Positions 18,837 to 27,668 of a stretch of DNA of 64,000 nucleotides are shown piece by piece. The notes beneath the pieces are model-generated. The model had not been told where the DNA came from, made no database searches, and saw only the letters and a list, made by a program, of their open reading frames with translations. A program made the position numbers and the translations under genes. Position 1 is the stretch's first letter. Every line of letters begins with the position of its first letter. Origin of the DNA: Rhodocyclaceae bacterium. GTDB taxonomy: Bacteria > Pseudomonadota > Gammaproteobacteria > Burkholderiales > Rhodocyclaceae. The DNA is taken from assembly GCA_023150275.1 (NCBI GenBank), contig JAKLLG010000006.1, positions 62,001 through 126,000 on the forward strand, given 5' to 3'.

Positions 18837-21359
18837 CTACTGCCTGCGTGGCGTGGCTGCAGCCTTGTGCCAGCGGGCGGTGAGCTCGGCAGCCGGCTCC
18901 GGCCTGCCGAACAGGTAGCCCTGCAACAGATCGCAGGCGTGTTCGGCGAGGAAGCGTCGCTGCGCTTCGGTTTCGACGCCTTCGGCAACGACGCGCAAGC
19001 CGAGATTCCGGGCCAGTGCAAGCGTGGCGGCGCTGATGGCCGCGTCGTTTTCGTCGGTTTCAATGTCACGAACGAAGGCGCGATCGAGTTTCAGCGTGTG
19101 AATCGGCAGCATCTTCAGATACGCTAGCGATGAATAGCCGGTGCCGAAGTCGTCGATGGCGAGTTCCACGCCGCTTTCGCGCAGTGCCTGCAACTGGCCG
19201 ATGGCCCGCTCCGGGTCTTCCATCGCCACCGACTCGGTAATTTCCAGCTCCAGCGCACCCGGCGCGAGGCCGAAGTCCGCAATCGCATCGCGCACCTGCG
19301 ACAGCAGTTCCGGCGAACGCAGCTGATGCGCCGACAGGTTGACCGCAACATGCTGCAGGGTAAAGCCCTCCTTGCGCCACGCTGCCATCTGCCGACAGGC
19401 TTCCCTGAGCACCCAGGCGCCGATCGCTTCGATGACGCCGGTTTCCTCGGCGATGGGGATGAACTTGAGTGGTGGAACGAGGCCGCGCTCGCGATGCCGC
19501 CAGCGGATCAAGGCTTCCACCCCGTGTATCTCGCCATCCTGCGTGCGCACCTGCGGCTGGTAATGCAGCTCGAACTCCTGGTTCTCAAGCGCGCTGCGCA
19601 GATCGCGTTCGAGTTCCAGGCGTTCGGTTGCCGCAGCGGTCATGTCGGGGCAGAAGAACTGGAAATTGTTCCGCCCCTTTTCCTTGGCGTGGTACATCGC
19701 CGTATCGGCATTCTTCATCAGCGTGTCGGCGTCGTCGCCGTTGGCCGGATAAAGCGCGATGCCGATGCTCGGCGTCGAATGCAGCGCACGTCCGTCGATT
19801 TCGTAGGGAGCGCCAAGTGTAGTGAGAATCTTCCGGGCGACAAGAACCGTGTCCATCTCGTTGGCCAGCGCTGCCAGAACGACGATGAACTCGTCGCCGC
19901 CAAGACGCGCGACGATGTCGCTTTCACGCACGCAGCCGGCCAGGCGCTCCGAGACTTCAATCAGCAGATGGTCACCGGCATGGTGTCCTAGCGTATCGTT
20001 GATCACCTTGAATCGGTCGAGATCGATGAACATCACCGCGAGTTGCTGCTCATCGCGGCGCGCTGCGAGCAGCGCTTGCGCGAGCCGGCTTTCGAGGCTG
20101 TAGCGGTTGAACAGCCCGGTCAGCGCATCGTGGTGGGCGAGATGGTCGATGCGCGCCTCGGCCGCCTTGCGCTCGCTGATATCGGTGAAGCTGGCGATAT
20201 AGTTGGTCAGGCGGCCCTTCTCGTCGTGAATCGCCGAGATTGCCGCCCATTTCGGGTAGATCATCCCGTCCTTGCGCAAATCCCACAGTTCGCCTTGCCA
20301 GTAGCCGGATTCCTGCAAGGCCGCCCACATCGTCTGGTAGGTCTCGCGCGGGGTCCGCTGTGCGGAGAGGACACGCGGATCCTTGCCGAGGAGATCGCGA
20401 GCGATGTAGCCCGTGTCACGTTCCAGCGCCTGGTTGACGGCGATGATGCGATTCCGGCTGTCGGTGATCAGGATTGCTTCGCCACTGTTCTCGAAGACCT
20501 TTGCGTAAAGGCGCAGAGCCTCCTCGGCGCGCTTGCGGTCCGAGATGTCGCGCCAGGCACAGTAGATCGCCTTGCGCCCGGCCAGATCGATCAGCGACAG
20601 CGTCACTTCGGCGGTGAAGTTCGAACCGTCGGCGCGCGTGTGGACCCACTCGAAGCGGTGCAGGCCCTTGTCGCGCGCCAGCGCCATCATGCGCTCGGCC
20701 TTGCTGAAGGAATCCTCACCGTCCGGCTGTACCGGTGGCGACAGCTGCGATGGGTGGGTGTTGAGGAAGTCGCCCTTGCTGCCGTAGCCGAGCGCATTCA
20801 CTGCGGCGTCGTTGCATTCGACGAAGCGCCCATCCTCGATGATCCACACCGGATCGGGTGAGCTTTCGAAGATCGTGCGCAGGCGGCTTTCCGCCGTCTG
20901 CCGCAGCGTCATGTCGCGCAGGGTTTCGACGACGGCGACCAGTTTTCCGTCGGCATCGAAAATCGGTCCGGCATCGATTTCAAGATACAACTGGTTGCCG
21001 CGCAGCGGCATCACGCACCAGTTTTCGGTATGCACACCCTGGCGCAGATCCAGGGACTGATGATGAATGGGGTAGTACTGATCAACCTCGTCGAGGCGGT
21101 TCTCGACAATCAGGTCGGCGAGGCAGGGGCGCTGGCTGCCGTAGAAGGCGCGCCAGTGGTTGCGCGTGCCGATGACCTCGCCGGCGGTCATTCCGGTCAG
21201 CTGCTCGCAGGCGGGGTTCCAGACGATCACGCTGCGTTCGGCATCGAGGACGAAAGTCGGGACGACGAGCTGCTGTACCACCTCGGTGGTGAAGCTCAGG
21301 TCGCTGTACTGGCTGGCCTTGCCGCGCAAGCGTTTTCTCAGTGGAATGGCTGCAACCAT
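18837..21359 (-). CDS. PAS-PAS-PAS-GGDEF-EAL cyclic-di-GMP signalling protein
   Basis: An 840-residue cytosolic protein with three PAS domains (roughly residues 25-140, 160-285 and 290-410), a GGDEF domain with intact RLGGDEFIVVL, and an EAL domain with GVEALIRWRH, NLSAHQL, DDFGTGYSSLAYL and EGVET. Both catalytic motifs look intact, so it could synthesise or hydrolyse c-di-GMP. A Phe/Trp-rich first PAS with QQLVVPTFVLDAERSVIVWNPAC may sense a small ligand or redox state. No membrane segment is evident. Confidence 0.93.
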   Translation of the reverse strand: MVAAIPLRKRLRGKASQYSDLSFTTEVVQQLVVPTFVLDAERSVIVWNPACEQLTGMTAGEVIGTRNHWRAFYGSQRPCLADLIVENRLDEVDQYYPIHHQSLDLRQGVHTENWCVMPLRGNQLYLEIDAGPIFDADGKLVAVVETLRDMTLRQTAESRLRTIFESSPDPVWIIEDGRFVECNDAAVNALGYGSKGDFLNTHPSQLSPPVQPDGEDSFSKAERMMALARDKGLHRFEWVHTRADGSNFTAEVTLSLIDLAGRKAIYCAWRDISDRKRAEEALRLYAKVFENSGEAILITDSRNRIIAVNQALERDTGYIARDLLGKDPRVLSAQRTPRETYQTMWAALQESGYWQGELWDLRKDGMIYPKWAAISAIHDEKGRLTNYIASFTDISERKAAEARIDHLAHHDALTGLFNRYSLESRLAQALLAARRDEQQLAVMFIDLDRFKVINDTLGHHAGDHLLIEVSERLAGCVRESDIVARLGGDEFIVVLAALANEMDTVLVARKILTTLGAPYEIDGRALHSTPSIGIALYPANGDDADTLMKNADTAMYHAKEKGRNNFQFFCPDMTAAATERLELERDLRSALENQEFELHYQPQVRTQDGEIHGVEALIRWRHRERGLVPPLKFIPIAEETGVIEAIGAWVLREACRQMAAWRKEGFTLQHVAVNLSAHQLRSPELLSQVRDAIADFGLAPGALELEITESVAMEDPERAIGQLQALRESGVELAIDDFGTGYSSLAYLKMLPIHTLKLDRAFVRDIETDENDAAISAATLALARNLGLRVVAEGVETEAQRRFLAEHACDLLQGYLFGRPEPAAELTARWHKAAATPRRQ

Positions 21360-21582
21360 CCGGCGATGTTCCTGTGCTCAAAGGGAAGTTGATACCATGC
21401 ATTATCGGCGTCACACAGGAAAATTAAAACCATATTCAATGCCTTGCTTGGGAGTTTGTCATACTGTGATTGGATGTGCCCGGGTTGAACGACCTCCATT
21501 GCTTCGTGGTGATCCTTTATCGGCCGTTCGACGCCGACCACGCCTCGTCTCTGCTATCCTTCCCCACCTGCAGATTCCCAAC

Positions 21583-22104
21583 ATGATGATTCGCCCGACA
21601 TCCCTGATCTTCCTCTCGCTCCTGCTGGGAGCCTGTGCAACCAACAAACCGGCGCCGGCCTGGCGGGCCGAGGCGTTCTCCGAGGAAACCCCCTTCGAGT
21701 ACCGAACATCGGCGGCCCCGCCGGAGGTGTGTTCGGTCGGCCAGCGTGCCTTGCTCAGTCAGGGCTATCAGGTCGACAGCCTGCAGGCGCAGATGGTCAA
21801 GGCGCGCAAGTACTTCGAGCCCTCGCCCGGGCATCACATGGAGTTGTCGATCTCGCTGGTCTGTCTGCCGACGCAAGCGGGCTCGGTGCTATATGCGAGT
21901 GCCTTGCAGACCCGCTACGAGCTGAAGACCAGCACCGCCAATGCCAGCGTCAGTGTCGGCGGCATGGGGTCGATCTCACTGCCGTGGCTTTCCGACAAGG
22001 ATTCGCTGGTCAAGGTCGGCGAGGAAACGGTTTCCGACCCCGATTTCTACCGCCGCCTGTTTGCCCTGATCCAGTCGCTGGAAGACATCACGCTCGCCGA
22101 GTGA
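21583..22104 (+). CDS. DUF2242-like lipoprotein
   Basis: A 173-residue predicted lipoprotein: signal peptide with lipobox LLLGACATNKPAPA (Cys about residue 18), then a compact domain with EVCSVGQRALLSQGYQVDS, ARKYFEPSPGHHMELSISLVC and SVSVGGMGSISLPW, resembling DUF2242 proteins of betaproteobacteria. Likely outer-membrane anchored; function unknown. ATG 21583 is chosen because it directly precedes the signal peptide; the longer upstream frame lacks a signal peptide at its own N-terminus. Confidence 0.8.
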   Translation: MMIRPTSLIFLSLLLGACATNKPAPAWRAEAFSEETPFEYRTSAAPPEVCSVGQRALLSQGYQVDSLQAQMVKARKYFEPSPGHHMELSISLVCLPTQAGSVLYASALQTRYELKTSTANASVSVGGMGSISLPWLSDKDSLVKVGEETVSDPDFYRRLFALIQSLEDITLAE

Positions 22105-22159
22105 TCCGGGTCGTGGCTGTACGCCACCGAGGTTGCGTGCCGGTGGCGCCGATGCCCCC

Positions 22160-22165
22160 TATAAT
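22160..22165 (+). promoter_or_regulatory. Candidate -10 box of the CrbS-like operon
   Basis: A perfect TATAAT 29 nt upstream of the small membrane protein ATG (22194). A -35 is not clear (TTGCGT is 21 nt away, too far). This would be the only visible promoter for the five genes to 29100. Confidence 0.4.
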
Positions 22166-22193
22166 GGGCGCATAAAGGGGACGGGAGGGTGAC

Positions 22194-22430
22194 ATGCAAC
22201 GCGCAATGCTCACGGTGCAACGCTTGGCCACCGTTTTCCTGCTTGGCGTGATTCTCTTCAACTATCCGGTGCTGGCCTTGTTCGACAAGGCGGCGACCGT
22301 TCTTGGCTTGCCCCTGATCTTCGCCTACCTGTTTGCGGCGTGGGCGGTTGTCATTCTGCTCCTCGTCTGGATCGTCGAGCGCGGAGAGCACACTGAGCGC
22401 AGTGAGCGCCGCGAACGCGGTGGAGCCTGA
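22194..22430 (+). CDS. Small two-helix membrane protein preceding the transporter-kinase
   Basis: A 78-residue protein with two hydrophobic helices (about residues 9-30 and 38-62) and a charged C-terminal tail rich in Arg/Glu (VERGEHTERSERRERGG). A strong GGAGGG precedes the ATG, and its stop lies 4 nt before the kinase ATG, so translation is coupled. By position and size it recalls the small subunits (DUF485, DUF4212) that accompany sodium/solute symporters, but the sequence is not clearly either. A partner role for the symporter-like kinase domain is inferred. Confidence 0.75.
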   Translation: MQRAMLTVQRLATVFLLGVILFNYPVLALFDKAATVLGLPLIFAYLFAAWAVVILLLVWIVERGEHTERSERRERGGA

Positions 22431-22434
22431 GGTG

Positions 22435-25179
22435 ATGCTGCAGGGTTCCGTCGTCGTCGTCGCTTCGGCGCTCTATCTCGCCTTGCTCTTCGCTGTCGCC
22501 TACTGGGGTGACAAGCGCGCCGATGCGGGCCGTTCGGTCATCGCCAACCCGACCATCTATGCGCTCTCGATGGCTGTCTACTGCACGACCTGGACCTACT
22601 ACGGCAGCGTCGGTCGTGCGTCGGCGATGGGGGTCGGCTTTCTGCCGATCTACCTCGGCCCGACGCTGGTCATGGCGCTGGGCGGCTTCCTGCTGCTGAA
22701 GATGATCCGCACCGCCAAGGCCAACCGCATCACCTCGATCGCCGATTTCATTGCCTCGCGTTACGGCAAGAGCCAGTTGCTTGGCGGCCTGGTGACGATC
22801 ATCGCCGTGATCGGCATCGTTCCCTACATTTCCCTCCAGCTCAAGGCGGTGGCCAGCAGCTACGACCTGATCGTCGGCTATCCGGTGCTCAAGGCGGTGA
22901 CGGGCGGAGGTGAACCGGTGCTGGCCGACACCACCTTCTGGATCGCCCTGATCCTTGCCGCCTTCACCATCCTCTTCGGTACCCGCCATCTCGACGCCAC
23001 CGAGCGGCATGAAGGCATGGTCGCCGCCGTGGCGCTGGAATCGGTCGTGAAGCTTGCGGCCTTCGGCGCGGTGGGCCTCTTCGTCACGTATTCGCTCTAC
23101 GACGGCATCGGTGACCTGTTCGCCCGTGCACTCGCCGATCCCGGCCTGCAGAAGCTGATGACGGTGAGTGCAGACGGCAGCTATTCCACCTGGTTCTCGC
23201 TGACCTTTCTTGCCGGTCTGGCCATCCTGTTCCTGCCCCGCCAGTTCCAGGTGACCGTCGTCGAGAACGTTTCCGAAGCGCACCTGAAGCGGGCGATCTG
23301 GCTGTTTCCGCTCTACCTCTTTCTGATCAACCTGTTCGTGTTGCCGATCGCACTCGGCGGCCTGCTGCGTTTCGCCGGTGAGGGCATCAATGCCGACACC
23401 TTCGTGCTCACGCTGCCGATGTCGGCGGGGCATGAGTTGCTCGCGCTGTTCGTCTTTGTCGGCGGCCTGTCGGCGGCGACAGGCATGGTCATCGTCGAAA
23501 CCATCGCCCTGTCGACGATGGTCTGCAACGACCTGGTGATGCCGCTGCTGCTACGTACGCGCGCGCTGGCGCTGCACGCCGAACGCGATCTCTCCTGGTT
23601 GCTGCTGGCGATCCGCCGTGGCGCGATCCTCGTCATCCTGCTGCTCGGCTACCTGTATTTCCGGCTGGCCGGCGATGCCTACGCGCTGGTCGGCATCGGC
23701 CTGATCAGCTTCTCGGCCGTGGCCCAGTTCGCGCCGGCGATGATCGGCGGCATGTACTGGCGCGGCGGCACGCGCGACGGCGCGCTTGCCGGCCTGCTTG
23801 CCGGCTTCCTCGTGTGGACCTACACGCTGCTGCTGCCGTCCTTTTCCAAATCGGGCTGGTTGCCGGCGAACTTCGTCAGCGACGGCCCGTTCGGCATCGA
23901 ACTGCTCAAACCGCATCAGTTATTCGGCTTGTCCGGGCTTGACGATATCTCGCATTGCCTGTTCTGGAGCTTTGCCGCCAACATCGGCGCCTATGTGGTT
24001 GTCTCGCTGCTGCGCGCGCCGACCGCGGCCGAGGCAAGCCAGGCCACGCAATTCGTCGATGCGCTGAAGACATCCCGCCCGGTTGGTTCCGCATTGTGGC
24101 GCGGCAGTGCCGATGCCGGCGAACTGGTTGCCCTGGTCGGCCGCTTCCTCGGGCCGGCGCGTGCCGAAACGGCCTTCGCTGCCTATGCCCGCCGCCATCA
24201 GCTCGTTGATATCGGTCGTGCCGAGGCGGACGCCGACCTCGTTCACTACGCTGAATCCCTGCTCGCCGGGGCCATCGGCAGCGCCTCGGCGCGCGCCATG
24301 GTGGCCTCGGTGGCGAAGGAAGAGCCGCTGTCGCTTGCCGAAGTGATGAACATCCTCGATGAAGCCTCGCAGCTGCGCACCTACAGCCGCGAACTGGAAC
24401 GCAAGTCGAAGGAACTCGAAGCGGCGACGGCGGAACTGAAGGCCGCCAACGACAGGCTGCTCGAACTCGATCGCCTGAAGGACGATTTCATGGCCTCGGT
24501 CAGCCACGAGCTGCGCACGCCGCTGACCTCGATCCGGGCGTTTTCGGAAATCCTGCGCGACGACCCCAAGACTGCCCTGCAGGACCGTGAGCGTTTTCTC
24601 GGCATCATCGTCAGCGAAACCGAGCGTCTCACGCGCCTCGTGAACCAGATTCTCGACATGGCCAAGATCGAGTCCGGCAACGCCGAATGGCTGGTCGAGG
24701 ATGTCGATCTGCGTGCGGTCGTCGAGCAATCGGTGGCGGCGACCAGCCAGCTCTTTCGCGATCGCGATGTCGCGCTCACGCTCGATCTGGCTGACGCGCT
24801 GCCGGTCTTGCGTGCCGACCGCGACCGCATGATGCAGGTGGTCATCAACCTGCTCTCCAACGCCGTCAAGTTCGCGCCGCCGGTGGCGGGCAGGGTCGAT
24901 GTCCGTCTCTGGCACGGCGACGGACAACTGCATGTGTCGGTGACCGACAACGGCCCCGGCATCCGTGCCGAGGACCAGAAAGTCATCTTCGAACGCTTCC
25001 GTCAGGGAGGCGACGCGATGACCAGCAAGCCGACGGGAACCGGCCTGGGCTTGCCTATCAGCCGCAAAATCGTCGAATATTTCGGGGGCAGGCTCTGGGT
25101 TGAGAGCACGCCGGGGCAGGGCGCGAGTTTCATCTTCTCGCTGCCGCTGCCGACAACGGGGAGAGAGACTGGCGAATGA
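22435..25179 (+). CDS. CrbS/CbrA-like hybrid: sodium/solute symporter domain fused to histidine kinase
   Basis: A 914-residue sensor. Residues about 1-520 form an SLC5-type sodium/solute symporter core of roughly 13 helices (TWTYYGSVGRASAMG, ITSIADFIASRYGKS, VPYISLQLKAVASSYD). A linker of about 130 residues follows (possibly STAC-like), then a coiled coil and a histidine kinase: H-box SVSHELRTPLTSIR with phospho-His H691, N-box QVVINLLSNAVKFAPP, DNGPGI and GTGLGLPIS. The architecture is that of CrbS (acetate switch) and CbrA. GTG codons at 22420 and 22432 are alternative starts. It is followed by a lone receiver through an ATGA overlap. Confidence 0.9.
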   Translation: MLQGSVVVVASALYLALLFAVAYWGDKRADAGRSVIANPTIYALSMAVYCTTWTYYGSVGRASAMGVGFLPIYLGPTLVMALGGFLLLKMIRTAKANRITSIADFIASRYGKSQLLGGLVTIIAVIGIVPYISLQLKAVASSYDLIVGYPVLKAVTGGGEPVLADTTFWIALILAAFTILFGTRHLDATERHEGMVAAVALESVVKLAAFGAVGLFVTYSLYDGIGDLFARALADPGLQKLMTVSADGSYSTWFSLTFLAGLAILFLPRQFQVTVVENVSEAHLKRAIWLFPLYLFLINLFVLPIALGGLLRFAGEGINADTFVLTLPMSAGHELLALFVFVGGLSAATGMVIVETIALSTMVCNDLVMPLLLRTRALALHAERDLSWLLLAIRRGAILVILLLGYLYFRLAGDAYALVGIGLISFSAVAQFAPAMIGGMYWRGGTRDGALAGLLAGFLVWTYTLLLPSFSKSGWLPANFVSDGPFGIELLKPHQLFGLSGLDDISHCLFWSFAANIGAYVVVSLLRAPTAAEASQATQFVDALKTSRPVGSALWRGSADAGELVALVGRFLGPARAETAFAAYARRHQLVDIGRAEADADLVHYAESLLAGAIGSASARAMVASVAKEEPLSLAEVMNILDEASQLRTYSRELERKSKELEAATAELKAANDRLLELDRLKDDFMASVSHELRTPLTSIRAFSEILRDDPKTALQDRERFLGIIVSETERLTRLVNQILDMAKIESGNAEWLVEDVDLRAVVEQSVAATSQLFRDRDVALTLDLADALPVLRADRDRMMQVVINLLSNAVKFAPPVAGRVDVRLWHGDGQLHVSVTDNGPGIRAEDQKVIFERFRQGGDAMTSKPTGTGLGLPISRKIVEYFGGRLWVESTPGQGASFIFSLPLPTTGRETGE

Positions 25180-25541
25180 GCAAAAAGATACTGATTGCCG
25201 ACGATGAGCAAAATATCGTCATCTCGGTGGAATTCCTGATGCGCCGCGAAGGTTACGAGGTTTCTGTCGCGGGCGATGGCGAGGCAGCGCTCGAACGCAT
25301 TCGCGCCGACAAACCCGATCTCGTGCTGCTCGATGTGATGATGCCGAAGAAGAACGGTTTCGACGTCTGTCAGGAGGTACGCGCCGACCCGGCCTTCGCC
25401 GCGATGCGCATCCTCATGCTTACGGCGCGCGGTCGCGACACGGAGGTGGCCAAGGGGCTCGCCCTTGGGGCCGACGGCTACATGACCAAGCCGTTCTCGA
25501 CCAAGGAACTGGTCGACAAGGTTCGCGAACTGCTTGCCTGA
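25176..25541 (+). CDS. Single-domain response regulator (receiver only)
   Basis: A 121-residue CheY-like protein: acidic pair IADDEQN, phosphoacceptor D53 in VLLDVMMPKKNG, Thr in MLTARG and Lys in YMTKPFS. It has no DNA-binding or enzymatic output domain, unlike CrbR/ErdR, which carry LuxR-type HTH domains. The ATGA overlap with the kinase makes it the probable cognate phosphoacceptor; output must pass through another protein, perhaps the PAS/exonuclease protein encoded 3 nt downstream. Confidence 0.93.
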   Translation: MSKKILIADDEQNIVISVEFLMRREGYEVSVAGDGEAALERIRADKPDLVLLDVMMPKKNGFDVCQEVRADPAFAAMRILMLTARGRDTEVAKGLALGADGYMTKPFSTKELVDKVRELLA

Positions 25542-25544
25542 ACG

Positions 25545-27668
25545 ATGCGGCTCGGCCCCGATCACAAACTCTACATCGCGACCGGCGTCGTCGGCGCGCT
25601 GGCGGCCGCTCTATTGTGGGCAGCAGTTCGGCTGACGCAGGCCGCGGAGGGGGGCGACAACGCGATCGCCGCGCTGGTGATGGTGTGGCTGTTCGTGACG
25701 GCGATGGCGTATGCCTCCCTGCGGCCGATGGTCGATCTCTTCGTGCGCGCGCCGGCCGCGCTCGCCGAGGAAACCCGCATCGTGGTGCGCGACAGCAAGC
25801 GCCGGCTGAGTCCCGCCGGCAGCGTTGAACTGCAGCTGCTGGCCGAAACGGTAAACGAACTCGCCGAACGCCGGCAGTCGCTGGAGGGGGATGTCGCCGC
25901 CGAAATCGCGCGTGCCCAGGCCACGCTGGAAGCCGACCGCAACCGGCTGGCGGTGCTGATGGCGGAGCTGCGCCAGAGCGTCGTTGTCTGCAACCTCGAC
26001 GGACGCATCCTTCTCTACAACCAGCGCGCGCGTGAGGTGCTCTCCGCGGGGGCAGGGAGTGAGCTGGTGGGCCTCGGGCGTTCGCTCTATGCAGTGTTCG
26101 AGCGCACCCTGATCGCACATGCGCTTGATCAGGTCGGCCGTCTGCTGCGCAAGGGAGAGGAGTCGCCGGCAACCGAGTTCGTCACGACGACCCCGGCCGG
26201 CCGCCTGTTGCGCGTGCACCTGGCGCCGGTTTCCGGTCATGTCGATCACGATACCGGCGAAGTGGCAATGACTGGCTTCGTGCTCCTCCTCGACGACATC
26301 ACCACCACCTTCGAGAAGGAAGCGAAGCGCGATACGCTGATTCAATCCCTGACCGAAGGCAGCCGCGGGCCGCTCGGCAACATCCGCGCCGCGGCGGAGA
26401 TGCTCAACAATTATCCGGACATGGAGAACGAGCAGCGCGCGCGCTTCCTCGCCGTGATCCGAAACGAAGTCGAAGGCCTGTCGGGCCGCGTCGAGCAATC
26501 GGCGAAGGCCTATGCGAAGGAGCTTTCGGCGCGCTGGAAGCTTGAGGAAATGCGCGGCGCCGACCTGGTCGCATTTGCACTGGTGCGCGTCGCCCAGCGC
26601 TGCCAAATTCCGGTCAAGGACGAAGAGATCGATGATGGCGTCTGGATGCGGGTCGAGAGTTTCTCCTTCCTGCAGGTGCTGTGCTACCTGACGACGCGTT
26701 TGCGGGATGAGTACGGGGTCAGCGAAGTGCGCTTGTCGCTGTCTTCCGATGGTGACCATGCGTGCCTCGATCTTGGCTGGCTGGGTACCGCAATCAACTC
26801 CGAAACGGTGATGAACTGGGAAATCGAGCCAATGCGCAGCGCCGGCGAGGAAACACCGCTGTCGGTGCGCGAAGTCCTCGATCGCTGCAACGGCGAAATG
26901 TGGTTTCAGCGCAAGCGCGCCTCGCACCGTGCCGCCTTCCGCTTCTTGCTGCCGCTGGCGCAGCCGCCGGAGCAGCGGGCAGGAAAGGTCGGGCCGCAGC
27001 GCGGCAGCCGTCCGGAGTACTACGACTTCGATCTCTTCCGCAACAGCGCACGCAGCCATGCGCTTGACGACCGGCTGCTTTCCGAACTCGATTACACCGT
27101 GTTCGATACGGAGACGACCGGGCTGGAACCGTCGAACGGCGACGAGATCATCCAGATCGGCGCCACCCGCATCGTCAACCGCCGCCTGCTGACGCATGAA
27201 GTCTTCGACCAGCTGATCGATCCACGGCGAACGCTACCCGAAGCCTCCGTGAAGATCCACGGCATCACGCCGGAGATGCTGGTCGGTCAGCCCGGGATCG
27301 GCAATGTTCTGCCGGCGTTCCGTGCCTTCTGCGCCGACACGGTCCTGGTTGCGCACAACGCTGCCTTCGACATGCGTTTCCTGCAGTTGAAGGAGGCATC
27401 AACCGGTGTCGTCTTCGATGCGCCGGTACTCGACACGCTGCTGCTTTCGGCGGTGCTGCACCCGAACCAGGAATCGCATCGTCTGGAAGCGATCGCCGAG
27501 CGTCTCGGTGTCATCATCACCGGTCGACACACTGCCCTCGGCGACGCCTACGTCACCGGCGAGGTGTTCCTGAAGATGATTCCGCTGCTTGAGGAAATGG
27601 GCATTCGCACGCTTGCCGAGGCACGTGCGGCAGCGGAGAAAACCTACTACGCCCGTGTCAAGTACTGA
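25545..27668 (+). CDS. Membrane PAS / degenerate kinase / DEDDh 3'-5' exonuclease fusion
   Basis: A 707-residue protein. Two N-terminal helices (about 10-30 and 40-62) lead into a coiled coil and a PAS domain (about 135-260, LRQSVVVCNLDGRILLYNQRA). Next comes a region that aligns with a kinase dimerisation helix, but the H-box position reads SLTEGSRGPLGNIR, with Glu (E271) in place of the phospho-His. The following 200 residues look like a worn ATPase domain without clear N/G boxes. The C-terminal domain (about 515-700) is a DnaQ-like exonuclease with D521/E523 in FDTETTGLEP, HNAAFDMRFL and HTALGDAYVTGEVF. It lies in the transporter-kinase operon; the nuclease substrate is unknown. Confidence 0.88.
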   Translation: MRLGPDHKLYIATGVVGALAAALLWAAVRLTQAAEGGDNAIAALVMVWLFVTAMAYASLRPMVDLFVRAPAALAEETRIVVRDSKRRLSPAGSVELQLLAETVNELAERRQSLEGDVAAEIARAQATLEADRNRLAVLMAELRQSVVVCNLDGRILLYNQRAREVLSAGAGSELVGLGRSLYAVFERTLIAHALDQVGRLLRKGEESPATEFVTTTPAGRLLRVHLAPVSGHVDHDTGEVAMTGFVLLLDDITTTFEKEAKRDTLIQSLTEGSRGPLGNIRAAAEMLNNYPDMENEQRARFLAVIRNEVEGLSGRVEQSAKAYAKELSARWKLEEMRGADLVAFALVRVAQRCQIPVKDEEIDDGVWMRVESFSFLQVLCYLTTRLRDEYGVSEVRLSLSSDGDHACLDLGWLGTAINSETVMNWEIEPMRSAGEETPLSVREVLDRCNGEMWFQRKRASHRAAFRFLLPLAQPPEQRAGKVGPQRGSRPEYYDFDLFRNSARSHALDDRLLSELDYTVFDTETTGLEPSNGDEIIQIGATRIVNRRLLTHEVFDQLIDPRRTLPEASVKIHGITPEMLVGQPGIGNVLPAFRAFCADTVLVAHNAAFDMRFLQLKEASTGVVFDAPVLDTLLLSAVLHPNQESHRLEAIAERLGVIITGRHTALGDAYVTGEVFLKMIPLLEEMGIRTLAEARAAAEKTYYARVKY

